Below are positions 1-10,860 of a stretch of 64,000 bases of DNA, in pieces. A model generated the notes under the pieces. It was not told where the DNA came from. It did no database searches and saw nothing but the letters and a program-made list of their open reading frames with translations. A program made the translations under genes and the position numbers. This DNA comes from Ficedula albicollis (taxonomy: Eukaryota > Chordata > Aves > Passeriformes > Muscicapidae): assembly GCF_000247815.1 (NCBI RefSeq), contig NC_021673.1:40068592-40132591 (forward strand). Reading direction: 5' to 3'. How positions within the stretch are numbered: position 1 is the first letter of the stretch; each line of letters begins with the position of its first letter.

Positions 1-2399
1 AATCAGAGATGCTACCTTTCCTTCATGGGTAAGGATCACGGATAGCTGAGTATGCTCTCAGTTTAAGGTACTACCTGTTGGCCTGTGTAAATCTTCCCAA
101 ATCCTAGAAGCATGTTTGATGCTTGTTACAGCTTACCTTTCTTACCTGTGATTCTTTTTTCCCTTCTTTGACTTGATGGTGAGGGGGGAGCCCAAAGGAT
201 AGGTTCCTTAGTCCTGTCAGTGATCATATCTCATCTTCATTGTTGCCATCTCACATAGAAACAGCTATGAACAAAACAATCTGACTGGATGCATAGGACA
301 GTAAAGGATAATTTGGATTGCTAAATCCAGTCTTGATTTTCTGAACTGTAGGGAAAAACTGTTCAGAAACACGGGACACCTGCTGTAAAAATGTGGTCAG
401 AGAACTAAAGCAATAGGCACAGCACCTTGAGCGGAAAAAGCTTCGTACTTGAGTTTCTGGTTCTGTGTAACTTAAGGAACCAACCTGTTTTTTAAGAGCT
501 AACTACCCAAATTTAACAAATTTGGATCATCTGAATTGTATTTGAGAGAAGGGATTTGTTTTTATTTTTGAGTTTTGTGGGTGAACAGAAACAAGGAAAC
601 AGGTTCGGTCTGCTGAAAAGCACTGCAGCTTTGGTCTGGCAAATTTCTGATTTCCTAAACCTCTGTAGCACATGGGATAGTCTCCCATGAAGGATATTCT
701 CAGTATGGAGTTACTGTTTTACATCCTTGGAAATGTTAATGAGGAGCAACAGAGATGACTATGCAAGGACAGAAGTGTTGATTCCATTGAAAGAGCAATT
801 TTAAGCATTAAGAAATAGCTTTTAAATTTGGGGAGCATAATGAGTGTACAAGTTCACTTAAACTCGGGGAGCAGGAAGCCCAGTTGCCTTTCCTTTGGTT
901 TCCATAGATGAAAGAGAACTTTATTTCTTGACTGTCCTTCAGGATTTTTTTGAACGTGACAGACTAAGAAAGGAATGCATTTAGTTACAAAGCAGAGTGT
1001 CCCATATACCAGCACAAAATGTATTCAGAGCCTTTTGAATTCTCTGCAGAAAACTGCAAGAGAGTCCCTTACAGAGGTGATTGAAAGCCACTGCACAGGA
1101 AATCAGCTTCTCATCCTGTACATAAACATGAGCCAATTCTACTATATCTGGCTCTTGGAGCAGTACACACAGTAAATTGTTAACCCCATCACCTGACCTA
1201 ACCATTTATCTTGACTTCTCAGTATAGTTTTGGCAACTGCTGAGTAATGAAAGAAAAAACATGGAATGCAGATAGCTGTAGGAGAAGGGGAAATAAAAAA
1301 AAAGCAACAACCGACCCCCTCCTCCTTCCCCCCACCAAAAAAAAAAAAAACCAATCCAAAAACCCAACCACCCTGCACCTCAATTTCAAACAGCCCTTCA
1401 GTCCTTTAAAGCAGCAAACAACAGGAGAAGATGAGAAATTGCCTGATAGAGTGGCAGGATCTTAAATATGGTTAGTATAGACCAGAATTAGCATCTCAGT
1501 AGAGTAACAGACATGCAATGCATGGATTTTCAATCCTTCACACCTCTTGGTTGTGTTAGCACATTAAATTAATAACTCCCCTGAACCTTTGCGGAACAAA
1601 TAACCAAATAGTGCCTTTCAGGTTTTGAAATGTAAGCTCTGTGTGTTTTTAATGTTAGTTGATATACATGAAGGTTGGCTGAAGTAGGTTATTCTGCTTA
1701 TGGAGTATTGTTCCCATATGAGGATTCAAGCTATGTACTCACAGCTGCTGCTCTCCAACATGGACTCTCAGTTCCACTAAAATCAATAGTTGGCACAGCA
1801 GGGTACTGTTGTATGGTGAGTAAATAAATGGGTGTCATTGTGTGTCACTTTTTTTTTTCCCTTTTCCCCTTTCAGATTTAGATTTTCTCTTTTTCAGGCA
1901 TGTATCAGCGTGTGTTTGCAATGCAGGCAATTCGAAGCATAGCTGCTTAGGGAGAAAGAAGCTTTCCCCCCCTCCTTTTTATACTTCCCAATAGGATTTT
2001 AAAATAAACAGCAATTTCATTAATTATATTAATTATCTCTTAACAATGTCAGGGGGAAAAATCCCCAAATAAAACAGAAACCCATTTTGGAAGTGTCAGC
2101 TTTATGACAAAAAGGAATTCACAGTCCCCCAGCAGACAGCTAGCCTGCATACCAAGATGCAGGAAAAGTGTCATAGTAAGAGTGTCTTGATTCTGTTACG
2201 ACAATTTATCTTCCTTCTTTCCATAAGTCTTCCACCTATATTTGAAAATATGTGACAATTGTGGTTATGGGATGTAAGAGCTACAGATCTGCTTTTCAGT
2301 AAACTGACTTTGAAGTTCTGTTTCATGCATTTTCTTTTTTATTCATGCATCTGGTCATATAGAGTGGTTTACTTTTTTTGGCTGCAGACTTGGCAGATA
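1..2399. other. Non-coding DNA, RARB intron or 5' region
   Basis: No exon, RNA gene or recognisable transposon was seen. It has short homopolymers (C and A runs around 1309-1350, T run near 1850) and ordinary bird-intron composition. The longest frames have no protein family look. Confidence 0.6.
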
Positions 2400-3921
2400 C
2401 AAAATGCAGATGTTGTTCTTCTGAGTTAAGCTGCTATTTTAAGCTTTTTGGCCAGCGGTTGGAAATTTTAGGTTCAGTTGTTTATTTGCTTATCATCAAA
2501 GTGGTTTTTGTCATATAATTCATATACGAGTATTAGCTTTCTGTGTTTACTTTCAGAGTCTGAGATTAAGGGTATGGACTTTTTTTTACCCTTTACTTTT
2601 TTTGAACCAGCATGCTCTTTTGATTAATAATACAGTAGAATATGTTATGCTTCAGAGAGCTTTTATTTGCAAAGAACCCCCCCCCAAAAAAAAAACCAAC
2701 CCAACCAAACACCAGCCCAACCCTCACATTGTGCTGCAGTGCTTTCCCTTTAAGAAAACCATATCTCTCTCCAGATGCCTGCATCTCTTTGATACAAAAG
2801 GGTACACTAAGTTCCATCTATAAACAGAATCCACTAATTAAGAGTAATTGCTTCGGAGATTGGTACAGACTATTCAGCATCAGATGCATGTTCCTCTCAG
2901 ATATCCATTAGCCTCTAATAAGATAATGCAGATGTGCCAGTCTGTTTCCTGTTTCCTTCTATTGTACCTTTATTGCCGTATATGGACCAATGGGATGGGC
3001 TGAACAATAAGTGGATGTCCTTTTGCTCCCAGAGCCCTTCTCAAAGGAATGTTTGTTATTAGATTGCTTTTTCTGTTTAGTTTCACATCACTATGCTAAT
3101 AAAGGAAACATAACACTCCAAAGGATTTTTTTTTTTTTTTTTTTTTTACTTTTGCCACGGCAAAATGCAGATGTTGTTCTTCTGAGTTAAGCTGCTATTT
3201 TAAGCTTTTTGGCCAGCGGTTGGAAATTTTAGGTTCAGTTGTTTATTTGCTTATCATCAAAGTGGTTTTTGTCATATAATTCATATACGAGTATTAGCTT
3301 TCTGTGTTTACTTTCAGAGTCTGAGATTAAGGGTATGGACTTTTTTTTACCCTTTACTTTTTTTGAACCAGCATGCTCTTTTGATTAATAATACAGTAGA
3401 ATATGTTATGCTTCAGAGAGCTTTTATTTGCAAAGAACCCCCCCCCAAAAAAAAAACCAACCCAACCAAACACCAGCCCAACCCTCACATTGTGCTGCAG
3501 TGCTTTCCCTTTAAGAAAACCATATCTCTCTCCAGATGCCTGCATCTCTTTGATACAAAAGGGTACACTAAGTTCCATCTATAAACAGAATCCACTAATT
3601 AAGAGTAATTGCTTCGGAGATTGGTACAGACTATTCAGCATCAGATGCATGTTCCTCTCAGATATCCATTAGCCTCTAATAAGATAATGCAGATGTGCCA
3701 GTCTGTTTCCTGTTTCCTTCTATTGTACCTTTATTGCCGTATATGGACCAATGGGATGGGCTGAACAATAAGTGGATGTCCTTTTGCTCCCAGAGCCCTT
3801 CTCAAAGGAATGTTTGTTATTAGATTGCTTTTTCTGTTTAGTTTCACATCACTATGCTAATAAAGGAAACATAACACTCCAAAGGATTTTTTTTTTTTTT
3901 TTTTTTTTACTTCTGCCACGG
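2400..3921. repeat. 761-bp tandem duplication, two near-identical copies
   Basis: Copy 1 is 2400-3160 and copy 2 is 3161-3921, a constant offset of 761. Both contain the same C9A10 run and both end in a T22 run followed by ACTTYTGCCACGG. The only difference I noticed is T versus C in that last motif (near 3153 and 3913). Head-to-tail junction with no spacer. It may be a very recent duplication or an assembly duplication. Confidence 0.95.
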
Positions 3922-6900
3922 TAACTAGTTTATTGTTTAATTAAATCTTGTTGGATAGCCACGAAAACAAAAATGCAACATCTCACAGACAGTGAGAACT
4001 GGTGCAGAACAGAGTACAGCCTCTTTATGAAATAAAAGTTTCCATGCATTTTTAAGAGTTTAAAGGCAATGTGGTTATCGTGTTACTGGATCTGACTGAT
4101 TTACACTTGAGTCGTGCTAAATCTGCTGAATTATTCAGTACTGCTGAATGCAACACCATCAGCCAGCATAATAGAAAGCATATGCATAATCAGGGATTTC
4201 AATACAAACTATACATTAAATACAGTAAGGGCTCTCAGAACTTGACTTGTTTTGAAAACAGCATTAGACTATGTCTTGAAGCCAGCTAATAAATAAGAAC
4301 TGTCCCTTGGGATAAACAAGTAATATATTGTTGAAATGTTTTATATGCAAAATTTCTCAGAGATTGTTTTTGTTGCTCTGAGAAGAGCAACTTGCCTCTC
4401 CTGTCTTACTGCCCAGGCTGCCCTCCCAGTCCAGAGGTTCCTGTTTTAGAAGATTTAAGGGAGGGGCGGGGGGTTTGGAGTTGGCAGGAAAATGGGAAAT
4501 GAACTTAGAAGAGACTTCCTCTGTGACCCTGGAAACTTTGGGGACAGCAGTGCTGCAGACCAAGGGCTTGGAGAGGCAAATTCCCAAGCGCCTGGCTCTG
4601 AGCAGAACCTGTTCCTCATGTTGGGGTGCCTCTTCTGCATTCCTGGTTTTGTCCCCCTGTTATAAGGGAAGAGTAACAGCAGTTTGCTGTGGCAGAAGGA
4701 TGTAGGGATGGCAGATTTAGCTGAGAAGTTTTCTGGATGCTACATCATGGATATCTTAAAATGACTACTGAATTTCAAACATTACCATAGGTAGGGCAGA
4801 ACTCCCCTCTGACCTTTTCAGAAGTGAGGGAAGAAAAAAAGACGAAAATCCTGCTTTACTTGCTGGCATCTTAATTCCCTGCTATGGCTAGTGAGAGGGA
4901 AGGAAGAGGAATGTGGAACTGGGGTGTTGTTGGCAAAAGGGAGGACAGTGTGTAACCTTCCTACTGACACAGATTAATTGGCCAAGACTCCTGCCTTGGC
5001 TTCTTGCCTGTCCAGCTGCTGATGTGCATCAAAGTCACCTGTAACACCAAAGGGATTTTAGGAATCCAAATAAATCTTATACAAGAGAAAAATTCAGAAG
5101 TATGAGTTATGTTACAGTAATACCGAATATTGTTACCAAATGGAAGCTAAATAGCAATATAATGAATGAGGCTTAATACATTTAATATATTTTAGGAGAA
5201 CTGACAGATGTCTGAAGAGCAAAGCTGTTTTCTGTAGTCAAGCCTATGCAAAATGTTTGTGAAATTAAGAGACAATAAGAAAAGTTGGGTTACTGTTTAT
5301 CCAGTAAAATTTGGAGCTTATATGTGAAAATTTGTAGTTCTAAATTTCTGCCCTGCTGCACAAACATTGAGAAGAAAGGTGGAAGAGACAGATATATCTG
5401 CTGCATTAGCTGCAGCTGATAAGTATTCTGCTCTTCTCTAGAGCTACTGTAGCCTGCTTCCCTTATGGCCATCTGCTTTACCACTGAAGTCAAGTCAATA
5501 AAATACCTGTAAAAACCTAAAGGGAGGAGGCATATGTTCTGTCAAAGAAGAGTCATTGGCCGCTGTTCAATGCAAAGTAGTGCACAGTGTGATCATCTCT
5601 TGGTGAACCTTCAAAGGAACTTTTCTGTATGATCCTTTTCCATACTGCTTGTACTAGAGGCCTTGTACTCATGAACAGTCACTAAGGAGAAGTCTATGGA
5701 AGAGGATTTTCATTGGATGCTGAGGAGATCCTCTGAAGTGCCTTGATGACAGCCATTTTCCGAAAATTTTGCCTTCGGCCTCCAGGGCAGAAATCCATGC
5801 TGTTGCATCACGTGAATGGGTGGTCATCCACCATCAAGGTGACTCTGCAGTCAGTTTGGCTTGCTCCTTCTTGGGTAGTCCTCAGCTGTGGCAGCTGGCT
5901 CTTCCCAACCCATTTAGGGTAAGCTCATCAGCTGTGGGATATTTACCATACGAAGTGATAACAAAGGAAAATCTCCTTCAAAAAGCTGACACCCATGCAG
6001 TGATTTGAGCTATGGTACAGGTTTAGTTAGGCAAAAGAGATGTTTTCACCTTGGAATCACATGCAGCCTAGGCATCTGTGGCTGATGTCCAGTGCTAGGT
6101 CCTCATCAGTGAGTTCAGGGATGTGAATGTGTCCATCTGGTGATACATTAGTGAAATATGTCGTGGGAGTTGTGCCATGGAACTGGTGTGAATGGGAAAA
6201 CTGATTGCTGGGTTTCCTGTTCTGCTGCAGTTTCTACTTTTGGATGTCCTCTGCTGTGCAGTGAGGAAGGTGATGGGTCTGTAATATCTGTTAGCAGAGC
6301 TGGTGACTTGAAGTTCCTTGGTAACCACAGAACATGAGTGGCATTTGCTTCTGTACAAGAAGCTGGAGTTGCTGATATGTAGCTATCTGCCTACAATTTG
6401 CTCCTTGACCATAGCACAGATGTGGACAACCTGTGATGCTCCCAAGGGGACACAGCTTAGAGTCAAATGATACACTGTTTAGAGTATCATGACTTTTACA
6501 CTGTCTTCTCCCACTTGCTGTGGAAAGTAAATTTCTCTGCAGAGGAACAAGTTCTGAAGGCTTATGTCTAGCTCAGCTATCTGCAGGAAATTTATGGCAT
6601 GAATGGTGAAAGGAAGGTGATTTTTGAGTAAGGCAAGAAAAACTTGCTTTCATGCAGTAATTTCAGTTTTTAATTACATCTCATGTAAAATTATAAACAC
6701 ACAAAACTATAGGGTTGTTTTGCAAAACCTACTTTTGGCACTGTTAAATATATGTATTTGTATACTGAGGAGCTATAATACCACTGTGTTCTGTCATCAC
6801 TGTCTCCATCACAGATCATGTTCCTTCAGTAATGAAGAAGTGGCCAAAGAGTTTTCCTTGGTGCCTTTTTTTCCCCCTCTGTGCTGAAGGAGTTGCTTTT

Positions 6901-8555
6901 TTCTGAATATTTTTCACCTAAATATGCAAATATATCTGATGTGGTTCTGGGAACATTTTTAAGTTATGATGAGCTCTGCATTTTTCTGGCTAATAGAAAT
7001 ATAATTGAAGGTATTAGATAGTTTTGTAAGATGAGCTTTGTTTCCAAAGCCCCACATCATTTAAAAACAGATGACCTTGTTCTGTGTTTAATTTAATGCA
7101 CACGTCTTTAGGGCTGGTATTCATCAGCATCCTTCTCCTGTTCTTTTTTTTGCAAACACTTAGAAGTGTGATATTTTTGCCGGCTTTTGTGGAATTGCTT
7201 TATAAAACTTTGCGTGTTCCTTTGATACTTGACTTTCCTTGTCTCTTAAGCTTCATAGAGCCTTACCAAGGTACAACAGGCACCAGCAATGGTTCATCTA
7301 ATTTTGTGTTGCTCATTGTATTTTAGCTGCTGGGGCTCCCTCAAAAGCCCTGCCTGGTTTCACTGGTCTCCAGGCATGTGGTCCTTGGCCAGCAGCTGTG
7401 CCTTCGCTTGCTGCATCCCCTTCTTACAGCCTGGTCTCTGCATACGTTTGCCTCCATTAGCATTAAAGGCATTTTGTGCATAATTTACACAGTTATCAAA
7501 TACTTACAAGCTACATTTCAGCTATCCCCAAGCAGGCTGCACTCAGCAGAAGCTGCTGTCTGACGACACGCACAGCTGGTAACCTTTGCTGGTATTCCAC
7601 ACAGAGCAGAAACACTCCGCTGCTCTCTGACAGGCAAACATATGCATCCAAGTTGGTTTTTTTTCTTTTTTCTCCTTGCTCATTTGAATTCTTACCGACA
7701 ACTGGTGCACTGAGTAGCAGCAGTGATAGTCAGTGCTGCCTTGTCACGGTTTTCCTCCTCTGGCATCAGTTTTGCTTCGTGACCTTGACACATCGTTTCA
7801 CCGCTCCTTTATTTTCTCACCCAAAAGTCCTCTTGCCTTTGGTTTCAGGCTATAATTTCAAAGAATTACAGATAAAAGTGCTATATAGTGGTGGATGTGG
7901 TTACTGATCACTGGCTGTGGCAGATACAAGAGTGTAGTACATTGTCTCAGGAAACAAAGGTTTAGGCAGCCATGGTTGCCTTACTGAGTTTGCTCTGTGG
8001 CTCCTACTGTCTTCTACAGTACATGTTGGAGGAGATGAGTAAACTGCTGGTGCATGGTGAGCTCAGGAGCTGGCTGCAGCACTCACTTTTGCCTGGAGCA
8101 CTGCATGAGCAGCTACAGGAGCAGTGTTTGCAATACAGAACATTGGAGCCTTCCCAGTACTGTATCTCTCAGGACACCAGTAGCACTTACTGGTGTGGCA
8201 CCAGCAGGTTGATCCAGAGACAACCAGCCCTTTGCTGTACCTGGACTTGAGCTGCCGTAGTGGAGCAAATTTCAGGGAATAGCACAGGAAATGTCGTGTT
8301 CTCAGCATGAGGCTTTTGGTACAGAGCATGAAAAAAATGAGGACCCCTTGAAAGGTGGCTGCTGTTTGGTGAAATGCTGAGGAAGGTGTGTGGAGCTCTG
8401 GATGACTTTGGAGATGGTGGTCATGAAAGCAAGCAAGTTCTCTAGCAGATCACAGGAGCAGTGTATTACAGTGTATTGACTCATGCCACTCACTCACTCA
8501 CTCAGATTATGAAATAATGTGTGCTTGCTTGTTTGGGCAGTTCCTCCTACCCCTC

Positions 8556-8593
8556 AAAAAAAAAGAAAAAAAAAAAAAAAAGACAAGAAAAAA
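8556..8593. repeat. A-rich simple repeat
   Basis: A9 G A16 followed by GACAAG A6: a degenerate poly-A stretch. No transposon body was recognised upstream of it on the + strand. Confidence 0.8.
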
Positions 8594-8801
8594 GAGTAAA
8601 CCGTTAGTGAGATGTTTCCTAAGGGATAATAAAATAACTATGCTTTGTGAAAACAGTCATTATTAGATCAATTACTGCTTTAACAGCCCAACCCAAAATT
8701 GCCTCAGTGCCTGCCTGAGCCATGGCACTGAAGGGAGTTGAGAGCCTCCTCAGTGCCAATCCTTTTGTAGCTTTTAGGGGGACATTGAAAGCTTTCATAC
8801 A

Positions 8802-8880
8802 CATTATTTATATAATTTATATTATATTATTATATATTATATGTGTATGAACATATAATTTATACTATATATTCATATAC
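8802..8880. repeat. AT-rich low-complexity stretch
   Basis: Almost pure A/T with repeated TATATT and TTATAT words and only a few G/C bases. No further function visible. Confidence 0.8.
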
Positions 8881-9224
8881 AGGGAAATGTTTCAGAAGTT
8901 GATTTTTTTTCTCCCCCAACATCAATATTTCAGGTAATTATTGATGTATTGGTTTTAAATCTGGAAGTTTTCACAAGACTGGGTCACACCAGAAAGAACT
9001 TTTGGTGTTGCGCATTGTGCAGGGAAATCAACTTAATGGGTGTTCTGCTGTTAGCTTCTGTAATAGGGTGAGTGTTTCACTAGGGGTGTAAATATCAAGC
9101 TGACCTCATGGGATACTGCTATATAAATTATAACTTAACAAAAGCAACAATGAGAAAAAAAGGTTCTTCTATGGGCATATTTTAAAAAAATATGTGTATT
9201 TTAATCAATATACATTGTTTTCAA

Positions 9225-9276
9225 TATAAATAATCACTATAAATGATCAGTATAAATAATTAATATAAATTGTTTT
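9225..9276. repeat. 13-bp tandem array carrying TATAAA, four units
   Basis: TATAAA occurs at 9225, 9238, 9251 and 9264, exactly 13 bp apart. The units read TATAAATAATCAC, TATAAATGATCAG, TATAAATAATTAA and a decayed TATAAATTGTTTT. The last unit merges into the pyrimidine tract of the RARB acceptor. It could contain the branch point or act as a TATA-like element, but neither is shown. Confidence 0.8.
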
Positions 9277-9286
9277 CTTCCTCCAG
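9270..9286 (+). promoter_or_regulatory. 3' splice acceptor of the RARB A-domain exon
   Basis: A pyrimidine-rich tract (TTGTTTTCTTCCTCCAG) ends in AG at 9286 with no other AG close upstream. The DNA before it is very AT-rich. This is the only strong acceptor in the few hundred bases before the RARB start codon. Confidence 0.75.
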
Positions 9287-9441
9287 ACTGTGTCAGTATG
9301 CATCTGTAGAGAGCAACTCTGCTCCCGGAGAAACATTTGCATAAGCAACTGAACTGCACCCTAATACCAGAGTGAGAAGACTTTCTATCCACAGTCTGCA
9401 GAGCAAGGATGTCCTAGAAGAGAGAACAGCAGGAAGCAGTG

Positions 9442-9468
9442 ATGAAATATAGGATGGACCTGATCTAG
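9442..9468 (+). CDS. Upstream ORF 3 in the RARB leader (8 codons)
   Basis: ATG with G at -3, encoding 8 residues (MKYRMDLI) and ending in TAG. A second in-frame ATG lies at codon 5, so ribosomes skipping the first may start again within it. It ends about 140 nt before the main start, which leaves room for re-initiation. It could be chance, since no conservation was tested. Confidence 0.4.
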   Translation: MKYRMDLI

Positions 9469-9573
9469 TGAATTACCCTTGCATCATCACACAATCCAGC
9501 TTAAGCTGTACCTTCAGGCTTGACAGCCCTCGTCATTCATAATTTGAGGTATCTAATTTGCCGGCCTGGAGTG

Positions 9574-9600
9574 ATGCAACATAATATTTGTCCACTGTGA
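9574..9600 (+). CDS. Upstream ORF 4 in the RARB leader (8 codons, in frame with RARB)
   Basis: ATG with G at -3 opens an 8-residue reading frame (MQHNICPL) that stops with TGA 9 nt before the RARB ATG and in the same frame. The short gap makes scanning re-initiation at the main ATG unlikely, so translation of this uORF should reduce RARB output. Readthrough of the TGA would give an 11-residue-plus N-terminal extension. Function is inferred by analogy with the regulatory uORFs known in the RAR-beta2 leader. Confidence 0.45.
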   Translation: MQHNICPL

Positions 9601-9609
9601 GGTGTCAAC

Positions 9610-9787
9610 ATGACAACCAGCAGCCGCACATGTCCAGTACCGGCTGTGAATGGACATATGACTCACTATCCAGCAGCACCATATCCCTTACTTTTTCCTC
9701 CAGTCATTGGTGGACTGTCACTACCTTCCCTCCATGGACTCCAGAGTCACCCACCAACTAGTGGATGCAGCACCCCATCACCTGCAA
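9610..9787 (+). CDS. RARB: Retinoic acid receptor beta, beta-1 type A-domain exon (5' coding part)
   Basis: RARB is a ligand-activated nuclear receptor that binds DNA as a heterodimer with RXR and controls retinoic acid target genes. Here only the N-terminal A domain (AF-1 region) is encoded: 59 codons plus the first base of codon 60. Seen in sequence: residues 9-16 read PVPAVNGH, residues 25-35 read PYPLLFPPVIG-like hydrophobic sequence, and the end reads SGCSTPSPA, matching the vertebrate RAR-beta1 amino terminus and paralogous to the RAR-alpha1 SGYSTPSPA motif. The start is fixed by an in-frame TGA at 9598-9600 just upstream and an A at -3. The exon ends in phase 1 at a GTAAGT donor, as expected before the shared B/C-domain exons. 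Those exons, with the zinc-finger and ligand-binding domains, lie outside the window or were not found. Recognition is from memory of the family, not from a search. Confidence 0.94.
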
Positions 9788-9793
9788 GTAAGT
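9786..9793 (+). promoter_or_regulatory. 5' splice donor of the RARB A-domain exon
   Basis: AA|GTAAGT, a near-consensus donor, with the cut after 9787. It leaves one base (A) of a split codon, as in the homologous RAR-alpha junction where the next residue is T followed by IETQ. Confidence 0.9.
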
Positions 9794-10295
9794 GCTTGGT
9801 ATTAATACCTTTTATTGACCAGCTCTCCTCTAATAAAGACTGATCGTGTTCATTCTCAAATTATATCAAGAGTGATTGCAGTTGTTCATCCATGATGTAT
9901 TTTACTTGGGCAAAGAACATGCATTTGTTTTGAAATACCATTTTCACTGCCTCTTGTTTTTATGAAAATAAACAGGCAACTGTATGGCATGCCAAAGCTG
10001 TGGAAACCGAGTAACAAAACTTGCTATGCCTTTTGGTATATTCTGCATTATTATATTAGCTTCAAAATCCGGTGTTGCTCTTAAAGAAAAATTGATCTTT
10101 TTGTAATCATGAATGGCCATGATACCTCAGTATAGAATTCTCTGAAGTTACACAGTTATTAAAACTGCTTTTGTTTTCTTCTATAAGTAACTCTTTTCTT
10201 CATGTGCAGCTTCTGAAAAGCAGCCCAGTGGACAGCTGGTAGCTGTGAGCTGTCTGTGGCTGCAGAATGAGCCCTTGAGTCTGTGGCGGACTTTC
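9788..10295 (+). other. Start of the RARB intron after the A-domain exon
   Basis: Intronic. The reading frame continues from the exon for 18 codons to a TGA at 9841-9843, and an AATAAA hexamer lies at 9832-9837, giving a possible intronic poly(A) site. The rest is unremarkable up to the LTR. Confidence 0.7.
9832..9837 (+). promoter_or_regulatory. Possible intronic polyadenylation signal
   Basis: Canonical AATAAA 45 nt after the RARB donor, followed about 10 nt later by a GT-containing stretch (TGATCGTGTTC). If used when the donor is skipped, the mRNA would encode a short A-domain-only protein with 18 extra residues. Only the hexamer and stop are seen; use is inference. Confidence 0.3.
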
Positions 10296-10860
10296 TGTTA
10301 TGGTTTAACCCGAGATAGCAACCAACTATTGCACAGCTGCTCTCTCACAGAGAGATGAGGGATGAGGAAGAGTACTAAGGGGAAAAAAGGCAAAACCCAT
10401 AGTTTGAGATAAGAACAAGTTAATATTGAAATATGCTATAATATAAGAACAGGTGTAATCAAAAGGGAGGCAACAAAAAGAGAGAGAGAAGTAAAACCCA
10501 GGAGAGACAGGAGATGTCACTATAGTTGCTCACCACCTGCTCAGCCAGTCCATGAGCAGCCATCAGCAGCTCCTGGCCACCTCCCCTGTTTATATACTGG
10601 AGATAGTATTTTACCTCATGGAATATCCACTGGGCCTGTTTGGGTCAGCTGTCCTGGCTGTACTCCCTCCCAGCTCCTTGTGCACCTACTCACTGTTAGA
10701 GCACAAAAAAATGAAAAGCCCTTGACTTAGAGTAAACACTACTTAACACAGTGATGCTTTAGTTGTTGCTATCAACATTATTCTCATACTCAGCCCCATA
10801 ACCACAGCACTTTACCTGATTCTAGGAAGCAAATTAACTCTCCCAGCTGAAACCAGGACA
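10296..10860 (-). mobile_element. Solo LTR of an avian endogenous retrovirus
   Basis: A 565-bp element that begins TGTTATGGTTTAACCC and ends GAAACCAGGACA on the + strand, that is TG...CA ends. Read on the minus strand it starts TGTCCTGGTTTCAGCTGGGA, then has the CCAGGACAGCTGACCCAAAC block, a GTATATAAAC TATA box (10588-10597 on +) and ends in GGGTTAAACCATAACA. I recognise this order of blocks as a widespread bird LTR family (ERVL-like by memory; class not verified). No internal gag/pol sequence flanks it, so it is a solo LTR. A clear target-site duplication is not visible (CTTTC before, GTTTT after), suggesting age. Confidence 0.88.

Larger units (their letters stand above)
3922..9224. other. 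Non-coding DNA before the RARB exon
   Basis: No exon or RNA gene recognised. It contains an A-rich run (8556-8593) and an AT-rich low-complexity stretch (8802-8880). The frames at 7476-7907 (143 codons) and elsewhere show no domain, no codon bias that I can judge as coding, and no plausible splice context. Confidence 0.55.
9287..9609 (+). other. RARB: 5' untranslated leader part of the RARB beta-1 exon
   Basis: The leader runs from a clear acceptor (pyrimidine tract then CTCCAG ending at 9286) to the ATG at 9610, 323 nt if the whole exon is used. It holds four short upstream ORFs: 9298-9309 (3 codons), 9409-9417 (2 codons), 9442-9468 (8 codons, with a second in-frame ATG at 9454) and 9574-9600 (8 codons). 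In mouse RAR-beta1/beta3 the leader is split over exon E1 and the A-region exon E2, so this is taken as E2. E1 would lie upstream and was not identified. A transcription start inside the exon cannot be excluded. Confidence 0.75.

Noticed and set aside
2593..3672. Identical pairs of ORFs, as if a duplicated gene
   Set aside because: They arise from the 761-bp duplication and its C9A10 run; proteins have no recognisable family and are not seen with splice signals.
7476..7907. 143-codon ORF on the plus strand
   Set aside because: No domain, low-complexity hydrophobic and Ser-rich content typical of random frames, no supporting splice sites seen.
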